From Dictyocoela muelleri (Eukaryota > Microsporidia), in assembly GCA_016256075.1 (NCBI GenBank), contig SDVU01000305.1:1-15530 (forward strand): 15,530 bases of DNA, read 5' to 3'. Under the pieces are notes generated by a model, which ran no database searches, was not told the origin of the DNA, and saw only the letters and a program-made list of their open reading frames with translations. Positions 1 through 7,522 of this stretch are shown here, piece by piece. A program made the position numbers and the translations under genes. Position 1 is the first letter of the stretch. The number at the start of each line of letters is the position of its first letter.

Positions 1-35
1 TTCTAAAAATTGTCGCAGAGCGACAATTTTTAGAA
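1..35. repeat. Perfect 16-bp inverted repeat (hairpin) at the window edge
   Basis: Bases 1-16 and 20-35 are exact reverse complements, separated by a 3-base AGA loop. The stem ends in GTCGC/GCGAC and is otherwise A/T. It lies beyond the recognisable end of the Tigger remnant. It could be the tip of a hairpin element, a cruciform-forming site or a terminal inverted repeat cut by the window edge. No function can be read from it. Confidence 0.85.
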
Positions 36-129
36 ACCCTCCATAAAAGCTTCTTATGATATAATTCTTTCATATTTGGAAAGATCTCGTGATTTTGAGC
101 TTATTACAAATAAGAATCATGTTGTATGC

Positions 130-1081
130 TCAAAGGAATGGGACTTTACCTTTTTTAGGGGGGGCTGGTTGCCCGGTAAGAACCTAAAGGAGTTCTACAT
201 TGCTAAAACTAGTATCAATAGAGTGGACTGGAGCATTATTCAATGTTAATAGAATTTTCCTGTTTTCTTTAACCATTTTTAAATTTAAGTTTTATAACCA
301 TTGTTTAAATATTAAAATATTCATCCGTGATTTTTTATTATGAGTGTTATTTATATTTTTATGATTAATATTCTTCCTTATCATAGACCTTGTTTTTTTG
401 ACTTTTCTATGACTAAAGGCCAAAGTTTTTCACCTGCCAAATTTACACAGAATAATATTGTTATGCGTTCTTTGTAAAATTTACCACACGCAATATCTTT
501 TTTGCCAACTTTAATTGTCTTTTTAGGCATTTCACTCCAAAAAAGACCCGTTTCATCACAATTAAATATGTCTTTTGGCTTATATTCTTTTAATTTGTTA
601 AGATATTTATACTTAAACCCGGATATAAGGTCATTATTTACCAAAAATGCCACACCTGAGATTGTTTTAACCGATAGAGAATGACGGGTTTTAAATTTTG
701 CTAGCCATCTATTTGTTGCATCGAAATCAATAATGCTAAATTTTTTTGCCAATTCAATTGCCATTTCTTTTATATGCAAATTAGATAAAATCATATTGCG
801 TTGCCTCATTTTTTGGATCCATATATATATAACATATCATCAAATTGATATGTTTTTGGCAGTTTACACTTTCTTTTACTTAAATTTATATATGAAAGTG
901 TTCGTAAATTTGAAATTTTGTCTTTATTTTTTAGTATATTGTTTATACTTCCAAGTGATATATTAAATTGCCTTGGTAGTGATCTTTGGTTCATTCCCGG
1001 ATTTAAATTACTAAAAATTAAAATTTCTTTTTTCAATTTATCATTTGTGTCGGTGTTTTTTTTGTTTTATTTTTTTTTCAT
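130..1081 (-). pseudogene. Tigger/pogo DDE transposase pseudogene
   Basis: The likely original start is the ATG at 1081-1079; translation then meets TAA at the fifth codon but stays open afterwards. An N-terminal helix-turn-helix is visible (SLPRQFNISLGSINNILKNK). It is followed by a CENP-B-like DNA-binding region (KEMAIELAKKF ... NRWLAKFKTRH) and the DDE catalytic domain with NCDETGLFW, which contains the first catalytic Asp. Further on, NRKILLTLNNAPVH is the second catalytic block, but the usual Asp is Asn there (codon 240-238), then LPGNQPPL matches the family LPPNTT block. Damage seen: the early stop, a shift in the TA run near 826, a shift in an A run near 390, a TAA near 295 and a further shift near 195. 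The third catalytic residue is not found. A plain DNA-transposon relic, clearly inactive. Confidence 0.88.
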
Positions 1082-1115
1082 GTTCTATGGTTCCACAAAT
1101 TCTAAATTTAAATTA

Positions 1116-1252
1116 TGTTCAAATTAGAGAGTTTTTAACAAATTTACCTTAAAAAATTATAATTAATATTGTTCATGTTCAAGAATTAGAAGAAAATTTT
1201 CTTTTCAATTAGTTAATAAATTTTTAAATTTTATTTTGTTCAAATTAGAGAG
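1116..1252. repeat. Subterminal direct repeats of the Tigger element
   Basis: The 16-mer TGTTCAAATTAGAGAG occurs exactly at 1116-1131 and again inside the terminal repeat at 1237-1252, 121 bp apart. A looser version (GTTCAAGAATTAGAAG) lies between them near 1177-1192. Repeated motifs just inside the terminus are common binding sites for transposase in DNA transposons; that role is inferred here. Confidence 0.7.
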
Positions 1253-1261
1253 GTACGACTG
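1230..1261 (-). repeat. Terminal inverted repeat of the Tigger element
   Basis: Read on the minus strand from 1261 it begins CAGTCGTACCTCTCTAATTT, typical of Tigger termini, with TA just outside (1262-1263). Its partner at the other end is not visible in the window. The outer boundary is well defined; the inner limit is arbitrary without the partner. Confidence 0.75.
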
Positions 1262-1577
1262 TATATATATAATTTAGTGACAAGTTTTCGCTAACTCGCC
1301 ACAAAAAAGCGGCGAAAACTTTAAATGCTCTGATATAATTTTCGAAAATCTATCACTTAATAGCAATAAAAGTTATTTAATATAAATGTTAAATTTATTT
1401 GAACGTTAAGGAACTTTTCTCATTTGGTAAAGCAAAAATATTAATATATAGAAACGAACAAGAAAAAATATTTATACGAAATTACATTCTTATGATTCTG
1501 TACTGCAAGATATATTTTTTATTTCATATAGTAATATTTACATAAGTAAAAAGGAAAATTTGCTTTTACGTGCAAAT
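1262..1577. other. Gene-free AT-rich spacer with two small hairpins
   Basis: No open frame of note. A 10-bp perfect inverted repeat AAGTTTTCGC / GCGAAAACTT lies at 1282-1291 and 1312-1321, with GC-richer sequence in its loop. A second small hairpin, GAAAATTTGC / GCAAATTTTC, lies at about 1554-1581 and abuts the large inverted repeat that follows. Both may be edges of further hairpin elements. Confidence 0.55.
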
Positions 1578-1903
1578 TTTCGGTACTAGTCACTGAATAT
1601 GGACCTAAATTTATAGCCATATAACAGAGCTTTTAGAAAACTGATTTCATAAGTATCTTTTATAGGTATCCAACGTGTTCTTTGTTAATATATGTATTAT
1701 CCAAAAATAGATATTATATAGACTTAAAAAAAAATTCTTTCGGAAAATTTTATTAGTCTATATAATATCTATTTTTGGATAATACATATATTAACAAAGA
1801 ACACGTTGGATACATATAAAAGATACTTATGAAATCAGTTTTCTAAAAGATCTGTTATATGGCTATTAATTTGGGTCCATATTCTGGGACTAGTACCGAA
1901 ATT
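1578..1903. repeat. Large near-perfect inverted repeat (foldback/MITE-like), arms of about 147 bp
   Basis: The left arm (about 1578-1724) and right arm (about 1755-1903) are reverse complements with only a handful of differences. They are separated by a loop of about 30 bp (1725-1754). The outer ends read TTCGGTACTAGTC and GACTAGTACCGAAA. It encodes nothing. The shape, near-identical arms with a short spacer and no ORF, fits a non-autonomous hairpin or foldback element, or a recent inverted duplication. Flanks carry similar AAATTTT strings, which could be a target duplication but are too low-complexity to trust. The high arm identity suggests recent formation or ongoing arm correction. Confidence 0.88.
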
Positions 1904-1906
1904 TTT

Positions 1907-1990
1907 CATTAATAAATGGAAAGTTCCCATTAATAAATGGAATGTTCCCATTAATAAATGGAATGTTCCCATTAATAATCGGAAATTCTC
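1907..1990. repeat. Left tandem array, four 21-bp units
   Basis: Units start at 1907, 1928, 1949 and 1970 and read approximately CATTAATAAATGGAATGTTC plus one C; the fourth is more diverged. Each unit contains the near-palindrome CCATTAATAAATGG. Confidence 0.92.
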
Positions 1991-2285
1991 AATAAAAAAG
2001 TTTAAGGCCTTCACCTAGATAGTTTAAAGTCTAAGCTTAGAGAAATTAAATTCTTTAAGTGTAAAATATAGTTTTCCAGGTGTAAACTTAAATTTTTTAC
2101 AGATTTTACCCAAAAAAATAGAAAGTTTTTTTTAAAAAATGTAAAGTTTCAATTAAAAATAGAAAGCTTACACTTAAAAAAAATTAAAGTTTACACCTAG
2201 AAAACTATAGTTTAAACTTAAAGAATTTAATTTATCCAAGCGTAGACTTTAAACTCTCTAGGTGTAAGCCTTAAATTTTTTATTG

Positions 2286-2432
2286 ATAATTTTCCATTTA
2301 TTAATGGGAACTTTCCATTTATTAATGGAAACTTTCCATTTATTAATGGAAACTTTCCATTTATTAGGGGGAACTTTCTATTTATTAATGGAAACTTTCC
2401 ATTTATTAATGGGAACTTTCCATTTATTTATG
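2286..2432. repeat. Right tandem array, seven 21-bp units, inverse of the left array
   Basis: Units of about GGAACTTTCCATTTATTAAT plus G begin every 21 bp (for example at 2307, 2328, 2349, 2370, 2391 and 2412), with a diverged unit at 2286-2306. Because 21 is a multiple of three, one frame stays open across the array and spells a repeated seven-residue word (FHLLMET). This is a by-product of the repeat: the frame has no upstream ATG and stops soon after. Confidence 0.92.
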
Positions 2433-2589
2433 GGAAACCCTGTAAACATATTCTATAATAAATTCTACTATTTGCAAAAGTTTGAATCTGCAGTAAACAA
2501 AAATTCCAGAGATATCACTAACAAATGCTTCAAATAACAACAGAATTTCAGAAAAATCTGAAGTTGTCAAATTAAATTTAATTAAATTC

Positions 2590-4085
2590 CAAGTGCCGGT
2601 TTCAACATTAAATTTATTGTATTCGATAAACTACCAGTTGATGTAATCATTGGAAATTTGTTCTTACAAAGTAACAATGCTAAAATATGTTTCAATAGCA
2701 ACACTTTTCTAATTAGAAGGATTTAAATTGAATTTATTAGATAGTTAAAATATCAATAAAAATAATAAAATCTTATTTCAGTTCGATCACAAAAAATTAA
2801 ATAAAAAAATAGAAGAAATTTCTAATATAAATTTAGGAATATATAATGCTGGTAAGCATCAGATACATCTACATTCTACTAAAAGCCGTTCATTAAGCAA
2901 TATCAGTTCCATATAAGCTCAGAGACGATGGAAGGAAAACCCTCGATAAATTATTAGAAAAAAAAATAATAAAAAAATCCTCATCACCATTTAGTTCTCC
3001 GGCATTCTTTATTCCCAAGAAGAACAAAGAACTTAGACTTGAAGTCGATTACAGTCACAAATTAAATGACAATAAAAGATGTTTCCCTATGCCCAAATCT
3101 TGAAGAATGTTAACTGATTCGGCGAATTCAAATTTTTCAGTACGTTAGACTTAAACATGAGATACCATCAAATTAAAATCCATAAAGAATTAATAAAATA
3201 CACAAGTTTTTTAATTATGAATGAACAATATGAATATTTCCGAATGCCATTTGGTTTAACAAATGCACCTCGATCATTTCAAAGAATTATGCAGACTATT
3301 CTTGGTGATTAAAACTTTGTTAAGCTATATTTAGATGATATTTTAATTTTCAGTAGAAACTTACATGACCATCAAGATCATATAATTCAAGTAGTAAAAC
3401 TTCTAAAGAAGGCAGGGATGTCTATAAATATTAAAAAATGTGAATTTTTTAATATAAAATAGAATATTTGGGTCGCTATATAACACCAGAAGGATATTAC
3501 CCACGAACTGATAAGATAGACTTACATAAAGGAAACTTATTACCAAATAGCAAACGTAAATTACAAAAATTACTGGGAATATTATATTGGTTTCAGCCAT
3601 TTATTGTAAAAATGAGTCAAAAAACCTTATTTATAACAAATAATTAAAAGATTCAGTTAAAAATTTTGTATGGTGTGATGATAGTAGGAAAAAATTAAAT
3701 GCTTTATGGTTAGAAATTGATTGCACCACAGTTAAGTTATCTCGATTTTTCAAAAGTTTTTTATATAGAAGCAGATGTATGCAACGATGGAATAGGCGAT
3801 GTTTTATACCAACAACATGGAATCTTAGGTATTTATAGTCGTAAATTCAATTATTCAGGAAAAAATATTCGGTGTAGAAAAAGAAACATTTGTAATATAC
3901 AAAATCATTTAAAAATTTAAAACAATTCTGATAAATGGAAAGGTAATCATAAAAACCGACAATCGAAACTCACTATTCAGAGCAAAAAACATAAATTCGC
4001 GATTAAATAGATGGAGGAACAAATTAGAGCAGTATAATCTGAAAATAACTCATATTACAGGAAAAGATAACACATTGGCAGATTA
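2590..4085 (+). pseudogene. Ty3/Gypsy protease, reverse transcriptase and RNase H remains
   Basis: The C-terminal part of a retropepsin-like protease is seen at about 2590-2725. Reverse transcriptase spans about 2885-3480 and includes FRMPFGLTNAP (near 3238-3270) and the catalytic YLDDILIFS (near 3325-3352), which is the Ty3/Gypsy form of the RT active-site block. RNase H of the element spans about 3717-4085 (YLDFSKVFYIEADVCNDGIG near its start). In an intact element these domains process the polyprotein and copy the genomic RNA into DNA. Here they are fossil and interrupted. Confidence 0.9.
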
Positions 4086-4125
4086 GTTATCCAGAAATAA
4101 TGGCGTAAACAACGTTTTCTCGATA

Positions 4126-5098
4126 TTGGAAGAGAAAGATATTTTGAGAATACATAAAAGTTTAGGCCACCAAGACAAATTAAGAACCTTTAAAACAATT
4201 AAAATTAAGCTTCAGAAACCATATTTTTATAGAGAAGTAATTTCAGAGTATCAAAATGCATTCCATGTAAGAAAAATATTGAAGATAAAGTTAAACGAGG
4301 AAAAATTGAAGGAATTATTACTTCCAATTTTCCGATAGACATACTTTCCACAGACATAGTAGGTCCTTTTCCGAATAAATTATACAAAAGAGATCCAAAT
4401 TATAGAAATTTTTATTTATTGACAATAACCGATATTTTTTCAAGATATTCTAAAAAATATATCATGAAGAACATAACATCAACAGAAATAATAATAAGAG
4501 ATTTCGGAATTTTTTCGATTCATATGGTATTCCTAAACAGATAATCAGTTATAATGGTCATCAGTATATAAGTGCTGAATTCATTAAATTTTTAGAGTTA
4601 AATAATATTAAACACATTAAAATATCTCCGTATAACCCAACTGCAGATGGGATTTCCGAGAGATTAAATCAAACCATACTTAAGTTAATGCGAATTTTAA
4701 AAGGCAATCGGATATCAAAATAGTTTTACAAATTAAACGGAATTTAAACGAAGTATACAATACATCAATAGAAAATTTTCCTAAAGATATATTTTTAAAC
4801 AGAGATAAAGAATCAATTTTAAAGGTCAAAGAAATTGATAAACGGAAAAAGAGAGATAACTTTGAAAAAATAAATTTGATGAGAAATGATATTAAGTTTA
4901 ATATCGGAGATAAAATTTTAACAAGAAATCTTTTAAAAGACAAACTTTTAGAGAAATTCAATGGTCCATACACGATCAACAAGGTTTTTACCAACAAAAA
5001 CACTATAGAGATTACAAAGCCCAATGGTAAATTTATTTATAACATCAAAAATATTAAAAAAAAATTGATTTTTACAAAAGGGGGCAGGATGTCCGTAT
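4126..5098 (+). pseudogene. Ty3/Gypsy integrase remains
   Basis: The N-terminal zinc-binding region is recognisable at about 4126-4280 (HKSLGHQ). The catalytic core follows at about 4340-4690 (TDIVGPFP near 4350; ISPYNPTADGISERLNQT near 4622-4677). A C-terminal module with the GPY motif (NGPYTINKV, near 4960) ends just before the LTR. The GPY/F module is characteristic of Ty3/Gypsy integrases. No clear chromodomain is seen. Fossil. Confidence 0.9.
5076..5089 (+). other. Polypurine tract of the Ty3/Gypsy fossil
   Basis: AAAAGGGGGCAGGA lies immediately before TGTCCG. A purine run directly upstream of a 3' LTR primes plus-strand DNA synthesis in LTR retroelements. In this AT-rich DNA a G5 run at exactly this place is a convincing marker. 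Confidence 0.75.
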
Positions 5099-5280
5099 AG
5101 GAGTTTTTATTGGTTAATTTGATTAAAGGGGAATTTATTATTTTTAGTAAGTTCATAAATTATATAAATATACTATTTGTTGTTTAAAAGATTATTTCGT
5201 ATTAAATTATGATTGGATGTTGAAAATATAAAAGAAAAAATTAAATAAATTTTATGGATAAAAATACTTTTTTAGTTACA
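5090..5280 (+). repeat. Probable 3' LTR of the Ty3/Gypsy fossil
   Basis: It begins TGTCCGTATAGG directly after the polypurine tract, matching the TG start of most LTRs. A possible CA end is GTTACA at 5275-5280, giving about 190 bp. The end is uncertain because no second LTR is available for comparison and a SINE-like repeat abuts here. Confidence 0.55.
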
Positions 5281-5463
5281 AGACTAATTCATCGAGTAAG
5301 CTACGTGTCCCGCAACGGGAGAAACAGCATACAGTATTTTCGCTTTACCATCGATACATTACAGGGCATGTCCACTCACGGAACATGACAGTGACGTCAG
5401 CGGGATTCGAACCACGATACTTAAATTTTACATACTAGAGTGTTAACCACCGAGCTATCTGGC
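5275..5463 (-). mobile_element. tRNA-headed SINE-like element, copy 1
   Basis: The minus strand starts GCCAGATAGCTCGGTGGTTA (5463 downwards). It contains a box A-like TAGCTCGGTGG and a box B GGTTCGAATCC, the internal RNA polymerase III promoter of tRNA genes, 33 bases apart. It is not a working tRNA: the first seven bases do not pair with those after the T-arm, and the T-stem is poorly paired. The head is followed by a GC-richer body (5297-5366) that is related to 8919-8976 in copy 2. Heads in three places (here, 8626, 15457) share AATTTAAGTATCGTGGTTCG. A tRNA-derived head plus an unrelated non-coding body is the definition of a tRNA-type SINE. No clear tail or target duplication is seen; the 3' limit near 5275 is approximate. 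Confidence 0.7.
5403..5457 (-). promoter_or_regulatory. Internal Pol III promoter (box A and box B) of copy 1
   Basis: Box A lies at 5457-5447 (TAGCTCGGTGG) and box B at 5413-5403 (GGTTCGAATCC, a perfect match to the GGTTCGANTCC consensus). Spacing is normal for a tRNA gene. Confidence 0.65.
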
Positions 5464-5515
5464 TCTTCAGTTTTATTAGGGTGCTTTAATTACACTGAAC
5501 ATCAATTTTATACAA

Positions 5516-5602
5516 CAAACAAGAACAAAAAGTATAAAGAATACTATGTTGACAACACTACGGCTATGCAATTATGGATATTGTCAGCATATAATATATA
5601 AA
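5516..5602 (+). repeat. 3'-end fragment of the SINE-like family, inverted relative to copy 1
   Basis: The stretch around 5553-5602, including TATGGATATTGTCAGCATAT, aligns with 9032-9080 of copy 2 (TATGGATGTTGTCAACATGT), and both end in TAATATATAA. Similarity probably extends upstream (AACAAGAAC versus AACCAAGAACC). It lies about 50 bp from the head of copy 1 but on the opposite strand, so it is either a 5'-truncated second insertion or the product of an inversion. Confidence 0.7.
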
Positions 5603-5777
5603 AACAAGAAATAGTCATGATTTTTCAGATTAAAAATAATAATTTATAAAACTAATTACATTTTTATATGAAAATATTTTGAGAACTTTTCTTGTTCTTC
5701 AAAAAAATAGTTTGAACGCAACGTTCTTGCAAATTTAGTTTAAAATAGTATTAAAATTAAAAATTTTCAGAATGTTA

Positions 5778-5783
5778 TTTATT
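5778..5783 (-). terminator. Poly(A) signal AATAAA downstream of the 456-aa gene
   Basis: TTTATT on the plus strand, about 45 bp past the stop codon at 5828. Correct place and strand for a short 3' UTR, though AATAAA is common by chance in such AT-rich DNA. Confidence 0.4.
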
Positions 5784-5827
5784 TCTGTAAAATCTTATAA
5801 ATTAAAAAACATTTTTTTAACGATTTT

Positions 5828-7198
5828 TTAATGAACTGTTACGTAATTAGTTAATTGCATTATTTCATTTTTATTTTGTATAAATTCATTTTTCAGTAGC
5901 AAATATTTCTCTTCAGCACATTTCCTGCAATCACAATCAACGTAAAACCGATATAATCTTTCAAAACCATCTAGAATCAATTTTAAATGTTGATTGGCTA
6001 ATTTTATATGATAGGTTAAGTTATAAAAATCATCATTACTTAAATAAATATCAGTACCTTGTTCATCTAACAAAAAGCCGACAAAAAATCGATAACTCAT
6101 GACAATATACGAAAAATTATAAATATAATTCGTATATGCACGAAACATGATATCTTCATTCTCATTAATATTTCTTTGGTTAATTAATCCATTAATATCT
6201 GATATATAAGACGTAAAGGCACTAAACATGTCATTAATTTGTTTATGAAGATCAATATCTACCAACTTAACATTTTCTTCTTTATTTTCATTTACGACAA
6301 AATCAAATGTCATATAAAATATATTTACACCTGACAATGATGATGTATATATTAACCATAGAAGTAATTCATCAGGCAGAAATTTATCGACATATTCATC
6401 ATATGTTTCCGATGTATAGGAATTTAAAATTATTTTACATTTTTCTTTAATTTCCCTAACTTTATTTCTCATCATTAAATGATCTTGATCTTCCAAATAA
6501 GGTATATACTCGTGATTTTTTTCAATTTTTTTTATATCAAGAATTGAATTTTTTACAGTTTCAAAAGACTCTTCCGCTTCTTTTTTTTCATTCTGTTGTA
6601 AAAATATTATGTCGAAAATTTTTGGGTCTATTTTTAAATTGTCGGATAATTTATATATTTCATCAAGAATGGGTTCGTTTTTAAAATAAACAAAATTTTC
6701 TTCTATTTTAATATTCTCCAAAAGATCTGACAGCAATTTTTCATAATTCTTTATTGTTGAAAAAAAATTATTTTTTTCTTCTGGTCTTAAGCCTAAAAAA
6801 TTATTTTTTATTAAAACTTCCTCTTTTAGAATGTATTTTAAATATTTTTGACAATTATTAAGGTTTATAATATTTTTCTCAAATAAACTTTTATCGGTAA
6901 CAAAATATCTATATTTTCGATAATTATTAAAATTTTCAATATCTTCAAATAAATTGGTTAAGTCTGCTATATATTTTTCAAAATACTCTTTATTTTTCTC
7001 ACTATAAATTTTAAAAGTCATAGAGCTTATACCACGTTTTATAAATTCATTTGACACGCATACAATCTGTTTTGATTCGTCGATTAATTTAAGAATTTTT
7101 GAATGCATATTTTCTTTTACAAGAGTGGCAAATAAAAAAGTAAGGTTTATAAAAAAAGTCATGACGAACTTATTTTTACGAATTTTATATTTTTTCAT
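5828..7198 (-). CDS. Secreted protein of unknown family, 456 aa
   Basis: The reading frame is uninterrupted for 456 codons in DNA where stops are very frequent, so it is almost certainly a real gene. The start is the ATG at 7198; one more codon upstream is open but is TTG. The N-terminus is basic (MKKYKIRKNK) followed by a hydrophobic run at about residues 11-27 (FVMTFFINLTFLFATLV), a classical signal peptide. The mature part is rich in Lys, Asn, Glu and Ile and looks largely helical. Two further hydrophobic stretches (about 277-302 and 357-379, rich in Tyr and Phe) could be buried helices rather than membrane spans. Six cysteines are present, three clustered near the C-terminus as C-x-C-x2-C (residues 422-427, CDCRKC). 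I recognise no family or domain. Secretion to the cell surface or host is inferred from the signal peptide. It has no operon partner; neighbours are repeats. Confidence 0.85.
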   Translation of the reverse strand: MKKYKIRKNKFVMTFFINLTFLFATLVKENMHSKILKLIDESKQIVCVSNEFIKRGISSMTFKIYSEKNKEYFEKYIADLTNLFEDIENFNNYRKYRYFVTDKSLFEKNIINLNNCQKYLKYILKEEVLIKNNFLGLRPEEKNNFFSTIKNYEKLLSDLLENIKIEENFVYFKNEPILDEIYKLSDNLKIDPKIFDIIFLQQNEKKEAEESFETVKNSILDIKKIEKNHEYIPYLEDQDHLMMRNKVREIKEKCKIILNSYTSETYDEYVDKFLPDELLLWLIYTSSLSGVNIFYMTFDFVVNENKEENVKLVDIDLHKQINDMFSAFTSYISDINGLINQRNINENEDIMFRAYTNYIYNFSYIVMSYRFFVGFLLDEQGTDIYLSNDDFYNLTYHIKLANQHLKLILDGFERLYRFYVDCDCRKCAEEKYLLLKNEFIQNKNEIMQLTNYVTVH

Positions 7199-7273
7199 CA
7201 ATTCAAAAAAATCAAATAAATTATTCTAGAATTAAAAAGTGTAAAATTTATTTTAAAAAATTATTCTCCTTTT

Positions 7274-7449
7274 AAAACAGAATTCTCGATTAAAAAAATA
7301 TTTTTTTACTTTTTAAAAACATACTTCTGTTTATATAAAATAATTTTGTTTTTATAAAATACTTCTGTTTTTATAAAATAATTCTCTTTTTAAACTTTAA
7401 TCTCTTTTTGAATTATAATTCTACATTTTTTAATCGAGAATTCTGTTTT
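7274..7449. repeat. Small inverted-repeat element with 24-bp arms, enclosing 19-bp tandem repeats
   Basis: A perfect 24-bp inverted repeat (7274-7297 and 7426-7449; core AGAATTCTCGATTAA and its complement) encloses 128 bp. Inside are three head-to-tail copies of a 19-bp unit of the form TATAAAATACTTCTGTTTT at 7334-7390. Total 176 bp with no ORF, the size and form of a MITE. It lies 76 bp upstream of the ATG of the 456-aa gene and so may overlap its promoter. Confidence 0.8.
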
Positions 7450-7522
7450 TATTGCATAATGTACCGATTATTGGATATTTGGTTTTTTATTAAATTTCGG
7501 ATTTTTATCAGTCTAGGACAAA

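Larger units (their letters stand above)
118..1261 (-). mobile_element. pogo/Tigger-type DNA transposon, decayed, one end preserved
   Basis: This is a cut-and-paste DNA transposon of the pogo/Tigger branch of the Tc1/mariner superfamily. On the minus strand it starts with a terminal repeat reading CAGTCGTACCTCTCTAATTT (1261 downwards), preceded by TA, the target dinucleotide of this superfamily. About 180 bp of subterminal sequence follows, then a transposase relic (1081 to about 130). Protein similarity fades near 120, before the region expected to carry the third acidic catalytic residue, and no matching second terminal repeat is visible. The copy is therefore truncated or its far end lies outside the window. 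It is non-autonomous and cannot supply transposase. The left boundary is approximate. Confidence 0.85.
1907..2432. mobile_element. Foldback-like element: tandem 21-bp repeats in inverted arms
   Basis: The two arms face each other around a centre near 2110-2150. The outer part of each arm is a tandem array of a 21-bp unit, four copies on the left and seven in reverse orientation on the right. The inner parts (about 1990-2100 and 2160-2282) are unique-sequence inverted copies, roughly 85% alike by eye. Shared blocks include AAATTAAATTCTTTAAGT and AGGTGTAAAC and their reverse complements. Long terminal inverted repeats made of short tandem repeats are the hallmark of Drosophila Foldback-type elements; sequence homology to those is not claimed. 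No transposase is present. It directly abuts the neighbouring inverted repeat (1578-1903) on one side and the Ty3/Gypsy remains on the other. Confidence 0.75.
2590..5280 (+). mobile_element. Ty3/Gypsy LTR retroelement fossil, 5'-truncated
   Basis: Plus-strand remains of a Ty3/Gypsy (Metaviridae) pol lie in the canonical order protease, reverse transcriptase, RNase H, integrase. They are followed by a polypurine tract and a probable 3' LTR. No gag and no 5' LTR are visible; the upstream side is taken up by the foldback element. The coding region is interrupted by roughly ten or more breaks, so it is an inactive fossil. Family motifs are still easily recognised, suggesting moderate rather than extreme age. 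Protein order (integrase after RNase H) and the GPY-type integrase C-terminus set it apart from Ty1/Copia. Confidence 0.92.

Noticed and set aside
34-249. Plus-strand open stretch of about 71 codons with fairly balanced composition (TFFRGGWLPGKN)
   Set aside because: The opposite strand gives strong Tigger transposase similarity over the same bases (NRKILLTLNNAPVH, LPGNQPPL). The plus frame also lacks an ATG start, so it is a shadow.
502-1127. Several plus-strand frames of 60-77 codons
   Set aside because: They lie antisense to the transposase relic and its subterminal region and show no domain of their own.
1907-2432. CRISPR array
   Set aside because: Units are directly adjacent without spacers, occur as inverted arrays and lie in a eukaryotic context.
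2283-2537. Plus-strand frame with a repeated seven-residue word (FHLLMET), suggestive of a repeat protein
   Set aside because: The frame exists because the DNA unit is 21 bp. The array is one arm of a large inverted repeat, the frame has no ATG before the repeats, and it ends shortly after them.
3403-3600. Minus-strand hydrophobic frame of 65 codons
   Set aside because: It is antisense to the reverse transcriptase remains and has no independent support.
4205-5024. Minus-strand frames of 60 and 114 codons
   Set aside because: They are antisense to the Ty3/Gypsy integrase remains; the hydrophobic composition follows from reading lysine- and asparagine-rich coding sequence backwards.
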